The notes under the pieces are model-generated. The model had not been told where the DNA came from. It did no database searches and was given only the letters and a program-made list of their open reading frames with translations. A program made the translations under genes and the position numbers. 13,124 bases of DNA, from positions 1-13,124 of the forward strand of contig CAYQXO010000082.1 in assembly GCA_964421495.1 (NCBI GenBank), given 5' to 3'. This document shows, piece after piece, positions 1-6,102 of this stretch (position 1 is its first letter; each line of letters opens with the position of its first letter). Source of the stretch: CAJXOW01 sp964421495. Lineage in GTDB: Bacteria > Bacteroidota > Rhodothermia > Balneolales > Balneolaceae.

Positions 1-769
1 ACCGGGTGTTGATCTTGACCACGCCCGACTGCGCACGACCGTACTCCGCATTAAACGCCCCGGTAAGCAACTCCATGTTTTTCACATCCGAAACATTCAG
101 GTTAAGCACGCTCCGCCCGCCATAAATTGGGTGGGTTACCGGCATTCCGTCGACCAGAAACAACAAATTACCGCCACGTCCCCCGCGGACGTGTACATTT
201 GATACACTTTCATCCCGCACATTTATATTCTGTCCGTCGATTTCCAACTCATTCTGACCCACCATACCTTCCACGGCACTACCGGTCATTTTAAAGAAAT
301 CGGAGGTAGTCTCAACACCGGGCGCCTGCTCCATCTGAACCCGGGAACGAGACGTACGCGTATTGGTTACATCCTTCTGAACATTTCCCTGCTCAGCCGT
401 AACCACCAATTCAGGTGATTCAATAGTTGTCGGAACTAATTCGATGTTTACGGTCGTCGTCAGATCGGGCTGAACCCGTACATCCTTAATGGTTTTCTGG
501 TGATAGCCTATATAGGAAGCTACCAGCGTGTGCGTGCCCGATTCCACCTGCAGGATATTATAGGTACCATCTTCACTTGCTATTGCACCCTTGGAGGTCC
601 CCTCAATTTTAACATTGGCACCAATGAGGGTTTCGCCGGTTTCAGAATCGACTATTTTACCGCGGATCTTACCATAATCCTGAGCCTGTACGCCAACCAC
701 TCCAATCATCACTAGTACTACGGCTGTCAGTAAACTTCTGGCGGTTTGTTTTATATTGTGCGGTAACAT
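1..769 (-). CDS. TonB-dependent outer-membrane receptor, N-terminal part (3' end cut by window edge)
   Basis: This is an outer-membrane active transporter, probably taking up a ligand with energy passed from TonB/ExbBD. Only the first 256 residues are visible; the gene runs off the left edge, so the beta-barrel is missing. ATG at 769 starts a signal peptide (hydrophobic core about 12-26, likely cut after VQA, residue 29). Residues about 34-112 form a carboxypeptidase-D regulatory-like beta-sandwich (GKIRGKIVDSETGE, GANVKIEGT, SYIGY). A TonB-box-like stretch ELVVTAEQ lies at 120-127, and the plug domain begins at about 140, with VHVRGGRGGNLLFLVDGMPV (192-211) and AFNAEYGRAQSGVVKINTR near the edge; these are strongly diagnostic of plug domains. 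The gene follows the lipoprotein gene by 77 bp on the same strand and may share its transcript. No Shine-Dalgarno sequence is visible. The substrate cannot be told, and there is no SusD-like partner in the window. Confidence 0.93.
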   Translation of the reverse strand, partial: MLPHNIKQTARSLLTAVVLVMIGVVGVQAQDYGKIRGKIVDSETGETLIGANVKIEGTSKGAIASEDGTYNILQVESGTHTLVASYIGYHQKTIKDVRVQPDLTTTVNIELVPTTIESPELVVTAEQGNVQKDVTNTRTSRSRVQMEQAPGVETTSDFFKMTGSAVEGMVGQNELEIDGQNINVRDESVSNVHVRGGRGGNLLFLVDGMPVTHPIYGGRSVLNLNVSDVKNMELLTGAFNAEYGRAQSGVVKINTR

Positions 770-846
770 AATGGTATGATTTGTTTTGCCGTATTTATTT
801 AAATTCAAACTGCTCTAAATTTATTGTTTTTAATTTACGAGAAACC
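770..846. other. Short gap between lipoprotein gene and TonB receptor
   Basis: This AT-rich 77-bp spacer separates the stop of the upstream lipoprotein gene from the receptor ATG. I see no hairpin terminator in it and no convincing promoter, so read-through into the receptor gene is plausible. Confidence 0.4.
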
Positions 847-2424
847 CTAACGCATGGTCTTTTTCTCCTGATCACGATAGCCCATATTCGTCAAAATCTG
901 ATCGACTATTTGCTCGGCATCCTCTTCCTGCATAAAGAATATCGGGAACCCGAACACTACCGCATCGAAACTCGTACCGAAGTATCGCACGGCAATATAT
1001 TTACCTCTAAGCTGTGGCGTACCGCATTCAGCCCTGCATTCAAAAGTGAATATGGGACTTGTAAATCCGGCCGCATCCTCTATGATATTAACATCAATGA
1101 TATTGTCATAGAAAGTTACCGGATACCCGTCCACCTTGCTGGAATCAATGGTAATATCGGGGTACTCTCCAATTCCGTTCGCACCGACCATTTCACCCGG
1201 CGGTCCCGACCCGGAACCTCCCGCTGACTGGATATGCAAATACTCACGCTCAAAATCCTCTTCTGCATAGGTATACGGATAATCATCAGACCCGGGGGTG
1301 GAATACGAAGCACCGGGACGCAGCGACTTAAGCATCTTCCAGCCACTCATGATAAAGTCACCGCCAACACTCATATATTCCGACAAGGTCTCCCGGTGAT
1401 TGCCAATACTGTGAGCATCATTGGAGCTACCGTACCAGTTATCTCCGTGCCAGAATATCATTTGATATTGTCCCAACACCTCAAGCGAGGGTATATCCTG
1501 TTCATCTACATAATCCCATTCATCGTATTCACTGGAGGGAAGATCAACCCAGGCGCGATATAAAGAGTCAACGTCCTCATCGTCATAATTGGAAACCTGA
1601 CCGCCGCTTCGCTGGAAATCCTGTTCGTTTGTCTCGTCAATAATAAGGACTTTTTTGTCAAACGTGGGCCTTACCAGAGAAATGGTTACCGTATCGGGAT
1701 CCTCCGAATCCAGATTCGTATCATCCTTCGCCTTCACGATAATTTGCGCTTCGGATTGGGAACCGAACTCTTCGGGCGGAATTGTAACGCTGGTATCCGA
1801 CGTCCAGTGATAATCCTCGTCGTCGGTCCCGACTTTCCAACCGTACTCTATAATTTCACCATCTTCGTCTTCTCCTTCATACGTAAGTAAAATTCCCGGG
1901 AACCAGTCGGTAGCTTCATTCCTGAAAAACTTCTCCGCCCCATTTTCCGGCTGGGCAATATTAATAGTGGGCGGAACCGTCTGTTCCGTATAGAAAGTTT
2001 TTGTAGAAGCCGAATCAACCAGGGAAGAATCCTCCTTATTATCGATCGCCCGAACCCTGAATATTTGCCTGTTCAGAGGCTGGGGAGAATTGAATGTAAT
2101 CGTAAGGCTCGTACTTCCCGTTTCGTTCCACCCATTCTGCGGTGTAGTGCTCATCGTCTCACCGGTTTCCGGGTTGATCGTCTCATATTGCCAGACATAA
2201 TTATCGACGAATCCGTCGTTATCTCCCCCATCCCAGTGAAGGGTCACATTAGCGAAAAGCGTATCCCCTTCCACCGGAACATTAGTGAGTTCCGCCGTGG
2301 GAAGCTCATTCGGATTCGGAGGTTCTCCCTCGCCAAAGGGAGGTTTGTCGCATGCATATAAGCCAACGAGGAGTACGGTAAAAGCCGTTATTAATAGAGT
2401 GAATCGATTATTAAAGTATCTCAT
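847..2424 (-). CDS. Surface lipoprotein with two Ig-like domains and a glutamine-amidotransferase-like C-terminal domain
   Basis: This 525-residue exported lipoprotein has an N-terminal signal with lipobox LYAC, so Cys25 should be lipidated. A Pro/Glu-rich linker (26-41) follows. Residues about 42-146 and 151-250 are two related Ig/FN3-like sandwiches, each with an acidic D-x-D-G-x(2-3)-[ED]-Y/N-x-W motif (DNDGFVDNYVW; DEDGEIIEYGW). Residues about 256-516 look like an alpha/beta flavodoxin or class I glutamine-amidotransferase-like fold: strand KKVLIIDE, then YQMIFWHGDNW (320-330), LSEYMSVGGDFIMSGW (347-362), and a final strand-helix pair VVFGFPIFFM...AEQIVDQIL. The elbow carries Ser rather than the catalytic Cys of true amidotransferases, so binding rather than catalysis is likely. 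The protein is very acidic. The gene starts 14 bp after the DUF4382-like gene and sits upstream of the TonB receptor, which suggests a ligand-binding partner at the outer membrane. This role is inference; no named family is certain. Confidence 0.85.
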   Translation of the reverse strand: MRYFNNRFTLLITAFTVLLVGLYACDKPPFGEGEPPNPNELPTAELTNVPVEGDTLFANVTLHWDGGDNDGFVDNYVWQYETINPETGETMSTTPQNGWNETGSTSLTITFNSPQPLNRQIFRVRAIDNKEDSSLVDSASTKTFYTEQTVPPTINIAQPENGAEKFFRNEATDWFPGILLTYEGEDEDGEIIEYGWKVGTDDEDYHWTSDTSVTIPPEEFGSQSEAQIIVKAKDDTNLDSEDPDTVTISLVRPTFDKKVLIIDETNEQDFQRSGGQVSNYDDEDVDSLYRAWVDLPSSEYDEWDYVDEQDIPSLEVLGQYQMIFWHGDNWYGSSNDAHSIGNHRETLSEYMSVGGDFIMSGWKMLKSLRPGASYSTPGSDDYPYTYAEEDFEREYLHIQSAGGSGSGPPGEMVGANGIGEYPDITIDSSKVDGYPVTFYDNIIDVNIIEDAAGFTSPIFTFECRAECGTPQLRGKYIAVRYFGTSFDAVVFGFPIFFMQEEDAEQIVDQILTNMGYRDQEKKTMR

Positions 2425-2438
2425 GTCTGCTATAAAAA

Positions 2439-3083
2439 TTACGGTTGTTTAATACTGTGTACTGAAATCTGAGGAATAAACTGAAAGGTGTCACGAAAAC
2501 GCGTAAGCGATTCAAAAGAAGCCAGTCGCAGATTTATCACGGTCGTCTGCTGCTCATTAATAGTAAAGTCCGCATCAATGGTAATCGGCTGCACCACGTT
2601 TTGACCCATCTGCACCGGCTGGGAAATCGCCTGCTCCTCCGGCGGTACCAGTCGAATAAACGTTGTGTTGACCACAAATGAAATTTCGGTATACTCGCCC
2701 GGCGGAATTCGCGTTTCAAAAATCTGTTGTCGCGCGGGTGCATTATCTCTTTCAAGAGCCAACACATTATAGGTAAAGTCCTCCTGCTGATATTCATCCA
2801 TATTCTGGAATAAGTTCACAAAAGCCGAATCAGCGGACCGCACCACGCGTCCCTCGGAGATCGTTAAGGGAAAAGCATCTTGTCTGGTCAGAATATTCGT
2901 CTGACCCGCCATCTCGATGACGGTATCCTCCGGAGCATGTTGTAAAGTTATTTTAACTACGCCGGGCTGACCGGAGGGTCGAACCGGATGGTCACATCCC
3001 GCTGCCAACACTCCCAGTACCATGACACCAATCATACCCCATGTGAAAGAAAATCTTTTCTGTAATATCTTTAATAACTGCAT
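2439..3083 (-). CDS. Small lipoprotein, DUF4382-like
   Basis: This 214-residue lipoprotein starts at the ATG at 3083. The basic N-terminus and hydrophobic core end in lipobox LAAGC, making Cys30 the lipidated residue. The mature part is all-beta in character: GVVKITLQHAPED (41-53) opens the domain, IPPGEYTEISFVV (126-138) matches the conserved 'PxGxYtxIxxxV' core of DUF4382-type carbohydrate-binding-like proteins, and the C-terminus has the expected F-T-I ... I-N-L-R-L ... F-Q-F-I-P-Q-I-S-V pattern (173-208). The family match is by eye. It is the first gene of a probable three-gene operon (14 bp to the next gene), behind a palindrome-rich leader. A likely role is a surface- or periplasm-facing binding accessory of the TonB receptor. 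No catalytic motif is seen. Confidence 0.82.
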   Translation of the reverse strand: MQLLKILQKRFSFTWGMIGVMVLGVLAAGCDHPVRPSGQPGVVKITLQHAPEDTVIEMAGQTNILTRQDAFPLTISEGRVVRSADSAFVNLFQNMDEYQQEDFTYNVLALERDNAPARQQIFETRIPPGEYTEISFVVNTTFIRLVPPEEQAISQPVQMGQNVVQPITIDADFTINEQQTTVINLRLASFESLTRFRDTFQFIPQISVHSIKQP

Positions 3084-3123
3084 ATGTTGCGCGATACGTG
3101 TAGTTTAATTTTCTGCTTTCAAT

Positions 3124-3154
3124 GTAATATATCGTTCTGTACGTACAGCTCAAA
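3124..3154 (-). promoter_or_regulatory. Candidate Bacteroidota-type promoter for the lipoprotein/TonB receptor operon
   Basis: Read on the minus strand, TTTG (3154-3151) is followed by exactly 19 bases and then TATATTAC (3131-3124). The known Bacteroidota consensus is TTTG, 19-21 bases, TAnnTTTG, so the -33 element is complete and the -7 element matches 4 of its 6 fixed positions. Transcription would start about 35 bases before the ATG at 3083. Two palindromes overlap the element. Confidence 0.3.
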
Positions 3155-3166
3155 TTTTAATTTGAG
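3137..3166. promoter_or_regulatory. Two abutting palindromes, candidate operators
   Basis: CTGTACGTACAG (3137-3148) is a perfect 12-bp palindrome. It is followed directly by CTCAAATT-TT-AATTTGAG (3149-3166), which has 8-bp arms around two bases. They lie 54-83 bp upstream of the DUF4382-like gene and cover the spacer and -33 box of the candidate promoter, the position expected for a repressor. No regulator gene is in the window. Confidence 0.35.
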
Positions 3167-3558
3167 AACACTCCCTGCATTTTCACTTCTTTCTCTTCGT
3201 TGAATCGAAACATGTGTGCAGAAATCCTGTCGTTCAAATTCCCACTGCCGTATTGATGAATTGCTTCTTTTCCTGTAACGTCCTCAGGCAATCCATATCA
3301 TGTTATCGATAACAGACATATATGTATAAATAATACCAAGCAAAATCAAGATAAAAATGCTTTAAAGCGGCACTTATTTCCAGACGTCATTTTTGATAGA
3401 AATTTCGAATAAATCTGAGCCTTCACATTCTATCGCTTTGTAAATATACAGGTGTATTATAACCTATTGTATAATTACGGCAGACTCTGCAACATTTCAA
3501 AATTTCATTCTAAATTATTTGCGGAATTGTACGCTTTTTCCGCTTCCCATATATAAGA
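3167..3558. other. AT-rich non-coding region upstream of the lipoprotein/receptor operon
   Basis: I see no credible gene on either strand. The region is AT-rich and contains a perfect 14-bp palindrome TGTTATCGATAACA (3301-3314), followed two bases later by the 10-bp palindrome ACATATATGT (3316-3325). A weak inverted repeat ATTATA/TATAAT lies near 3450-3475. Most of the region is probably the regulatory leader of the operon starting at 3083, bounded on its far side by the terminator at 3559-3594. Confidence 0.4.
3301..3314. promoter_or_regulatory. Perfect 14-bp palindrome with central CG, candidate operator
   Basis: TGTTATCGATAACA is a perfect even palindrome centred on CG, 218-231 bp upstream of the DUF4382-like gene. 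Even palindromes centred on CG are typical of LacI-family operators, which often control carbohydrate genes; assignment to that family is inference. Confidence 0.3.
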
Positions 3559-3594
3559 AAAGCCGGTGGGGGCATTTCGCTTCCCACCGGCTTT
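3559..3594 (-). terminator. Rho-independent terminator after the second LamG cargo gene
   Basis: Perfect 12-bp arms (AAAGCCGGTGGG at 3559-3570 and its complement at 3583-3594) enclose a 12-base loop. On the minus strand the stem is followed by a T-rich run (TTTTCTTATAT). It lies about 60 bp beyond the stop of the LamG gene, separating it from the lipoprotein operon. Confidence 0.88.
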
Positions 3595-3656
3595 CTTATT
3601 AGAACGTTATGTGATCTACCAATGACATGCTCGGTATTTGGCAGATTAAAGGCCGG

Positions 3657-5747
3657 TTACTTGATCAACAACATTTTTCGGGTCCTTGTAACCTCGGCCG
3701 TATTCAAGCGATATAAATACACGCCGCTTGAGAGATTGCTTGCGTCAAAATTGACCGAATACGATCCGGCTTGCCGTTTCCCGTCGATCAGCGTTGCCAC
3801 GTGTCGACCGAGTACGTCATAGACCTGCAGTTCTACGTCAGAGGCCTGTGGCAGACTAAAGTCGATGTTGGTCGTCGGGTTGAACGGATTCGGATAGTTC
3901 TTGCCCAACGTTACTTTCCGCGGCAATGTACCGGGTTCCTCGATGGAAACAGCATTCAAATGCTCGGGAACGTAGTTGAATATTTCAAAGTTGTCAATCT
4001 GGCCATTGAAATACGGACCGCTTTCGTCCTGCGCGCCGACAAACAGAGAACCGCTACCGGTTGCAGGGTTCACCGTCGCACACGTTCCGCGACTCGCCAT
4101 AACCGTGTCAGCTTCCGTATCCTTCACCCAGGTAAATATGGTATCACGCACGGTAGACTTGGCGAAACCAAGGGTATACCACTTGTCGGCCTCAAACGGC
4201 GCATCCGTCATATGCAGAGCATTACCCAAGAAAGTTTCACACTCATTACCCGGCAAATAGGCGGCCGGTCGAGCTGAACCGTCCTGGAAATAAATCTGGT
4301 AGTTACTCTGATAGACGGCTCCGTTACGCTTGGCGAAAATGCGTGGATCTGTTGACTGAGGCACGGAATCCTTAAACATGAACTTTGTCTCGATTCCAAA
4401 CGAATTCAGCGAGAGGAACGGACTTTCAATAGTAAGCAGCGTGGAATCAGCCGCACTAAAGTTCATGGCGCCGGACTCATACGTTGGTGAAGTGCTGCCT
4501 TCATACGCAATGTCCAGTCCATATTGGGAACTGTCAACCGGGTTATCACCGTCGGAAAGGCCGTTAAAACTTACATTCAGCACCTCTGTACTGTCAGCTC
4601 CGACCCCAAAAGAGTAAAAAGTCGAATCAGATGGTTCGACTGCACTCAAACCAGCACCGGTTTCAGCTTCAATCCTGTATTCAACCGAAGTACCAATATT
4701 CATAGCGGAGAAGGTATGAGTGAAGCTATTGTCCGCTCCTTCTGCCAAGTCTTCGGTTTGCAATTCACCATCATCTATCCGGTAATGAATTTGGGCTTCT
4801 GCAATGTCAAGGTCACCAATCGTCTCAATGGTGGAATTGACTTCGAAGGGCTCTCCCGATTTGATCGTCGTTGTATCCGTTTGTAACGTGATAATCGGCG
4901 GTACGTTGAATTGACGAACCGTATTACTGATGCGTATTTCATCCATGAAACCGTCCAGGTTCGCAAACAGCGTATCGTTTTGAGGCGAGGTCGCTATAAA
5001 AAGCGGTTGGGGCGTATTAACGGGTTCAGAATCTCCGTAATTGAGAGATCCAAAGGAAATCAGCTCCATCTCGCTGTCGTTTTCATTTGGCAACAAACCG
5101 GGATCATCTGCATTCTGGTGAATCATCTGAAGAATTACATTCTTCGTGGTATCCCTGATATAAGTCAGGTGAAACCATTGACCAATCTGCATTATGTTAT
5201 CCGGCGAATCGACTTCCTGCCAGGAACCGCCGTCGTAAAATCCGGTCTGGAAATTCTGCTGGGTCCCGAAGATATTAAAGAAGTAATTGGAATAACAGTA
5301 ACATCCGTCCGCACTGCCGGGCTTGAAATAAAGTCGCGGCTGACGTCGGTGGTCCTCCTGGGTCTGTCCAAAGGTGAAGACATTTACCCACATCTCCATC
5401 GTCCAACTTCCATTCAGATCCAACGCCGCGGTATCCGGTATCTGGATGTGAGACAAGTCATTCGGGCTGTCATTGTCAAAACGAACCTGGTGTCCCAGAT
5501 CGCCGGCACCATCCATCTGAAGAAAGGATATATTGCCGAAAATCTCAGGTTCACCGATTTGAAAATTTTCCCCGCTTTCCGCATTAAAATTTTCGTTAAA
5601 ATGCATCAAAAGGACGGTAGCAGAATCCGCCTCGTACGGTCCTCCTATCGGTTCCGTTTGCTGTGCAAAAATCGTACTAGCACTAAAACCTGCAAATAAA
5701 AGTATTGCAGGAAGAAGCGTCAGTATTCGCTGTAACTTATTACGCAT
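3657..5747 (-). CDS. Secreted LamG-domain protein with T9SS type A sorting tail
   Basis: This secreted binding protein has two concanavalin-like LamG jelly rolls and probably recognises glycans or proteins. I place the start at ATG 5747 (696 residues); a GTG at 5756 would add three residues before an already complete signal peptide (residues 1-28, cut after IFA). Domains: LamG1 about 42-280 (DLNGSWTMEMWVN, and the closing GFMDEIRISN), an Ig-like linker about 282-382, LamG2 about 387-594 (closing GQIDNFEIFN), and a T9SS tail 614-696 (NYPNPFNPTT, VYDVLGR, SSGVYLYRL, final RKMLLIK). Cys503 and Cys556 in LamG2 and Cys149/151 in LamG1 could form disulfides. It is the paralogue of the LamG gene at the right edge, with the same domain order. 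It has its own promoter-like region and terminator, so it is probably monocistronic. No catalytic residues are recognised; the ligand is unknown. Confidence 0.92.
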   Translation of the reverse strand: MRNKLQRILTLLPAILLFAGFSASTIFAQQTEPIGGPYEADSATVLLMHFNENFNAESGENFQIGEPEIFGNISFLQMDGAGDLGHQVRFDNDSPNDLSHIQIPDTAALDLNGSWTMEMWVNVFTFGQTQEDHRRQPRLYFKPGSADGCYCYSNYFFNIFGTQQNFQTGFYDGGSWQEVDSPDNIMQIGQWFHLTYIRDTTKNVILQMIHQNADDPGLLPNENDSEMELISFGSLNYGDSEPVNTPQPLFIATSPQNDTLFANLDGFMDEIRISNTVRQFNVPPIITLQTDTTTIKSGEPFEVNSTIETIGDLDIAEAQIHYRIDDGELQTEDLAEGADNSFTHTFSAMNIGTSVEYRIEAETGAGLSAVEPSDSTFYSFGVGADSTEVLNVSFNGLSDGDNPVDSSQYGLDIAYEGSTSPTYESGAMNFSAADSTLLTIESPFLSLNSFGIETKFMFKDSVPQSTDPRIFAKRNGAVYQSNYQIYFQDGSARPAAYLPGNECETFLGNALHMTDAPFEADKWYTLGFAKSTVRDTIFTWVKDTEADTVMASRGTCATVNPATGSGSLFVGAQDESGPYFNGQIDNFEIFNYVPEHLNAVSIEEPGTLPRKVTLGKNYPNPFNPTTNIDFSLPQASDVELQVYDVLGRHVATLIDGKRQAGSYSVNFDASNLSSGVYLYRLNTAEVTRTRKMLLIK

Positions 5748-5820
5748 AAGGTTCACCCTGAATTTAGTTTAGTAGTTAATGCAGCACTCCCTAATTAAAG
5801 CAGGAATGCTATTTTAATTG

Positions 5821-5849
5821 TTTATAATCTAATAAAGAAATGGGTTCAA
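5821..5849 (-). promoter_or_regulatory. Sigma70-like promoter of the second LamG gene
   Basis: On the minus strand TTGAAC (5849-5844) is followed by 17 bases and TATAAA (5826-5821), a good match to -35/-10 boxes at optimal spacing. It would give a leader of roughly 65-70 bases before ATG 5747. The Bacteroidota-type TAnnTTTG box is not present, which lowers confidence. Confidence 0.35.
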
Positions 5850-5851
5850 CA

Positions 5852-5909
5852 CTAATTATAAGTATTAAAAATGAGACCTAAAATCAAGCACTGTAATACT
5901 TATAAGTAT
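5852..5909. promoter_or_regulatory. Paired 14-bp palindromic sites upstream of the LamG promoter
   Basis: ATACTTATAAGTAT (5896-5909) is a perfect 14-bp palindrome. A second copy, CTAATTATAAGTAT (5852-5865), matches it at 12 of 14 positions. Their centres are 44 bp apart, about four helical turns, and the nearer copy ends 3 bp upstream of the candidate -35 box. The geometry suggests binding of an activator or a looping dimer; the regulator is unknown. Confidence 0.4.
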
Positions 5910-6102
5910 GGCAGGCAAGTCATTCCTGTGCCAGGAGGCTGTCAGACTTTTACAAATCTACTGCAAAAAAGCCGGATTTGGAGAACGCCAGATTGCCGGG
6001 TCACCGGTTTATACCTGCTCTTCAGGCCGGCATCACCTGTATGATTCAGATTTGCTATCCCGATTTTCGCAAACGCCCGGGGCGCTAACGCGGGGCATAT
6101 CT

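Larger units (their letters stand above)
5757..6102. other. Intergenic region between metalloprotease and second LamG gene
   Basis: The 346 bp fall into two parts. Bases 5757-5905 are AT-rich and carry the promoter and palindromic sites of the LamG gene. Bases about 5910-6102 are more GC-rich and form the 3' flank of the metalloprotease gene. I see no convincing gene. A GC-rich imperfect hairpin at about 6074-6096 lacks a T-tract and is not called as a terminator. Confidence 0.4.

Noticed and set aside
781..1227. A 148-codon plus-strand frame antisense to the end of the Ig/GATase-like lipoprotein
   Set aside because: The minus-strand protein is well supported by its lipobox and fold motifs; the antisense frame has no support.
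4911..5699. A 262-codon plus-strand frame antisense to the second LamG gene
   Set aside because: It lies wholly inside a well-supported gene and its translation shows no recognisable domain.
6074..6096. GC-rich imperfect hairpin just after the metalloprotease stop
   Set aside because: Short interrupted stem and no T-tract on the minus strand; not enough for a terminator call.
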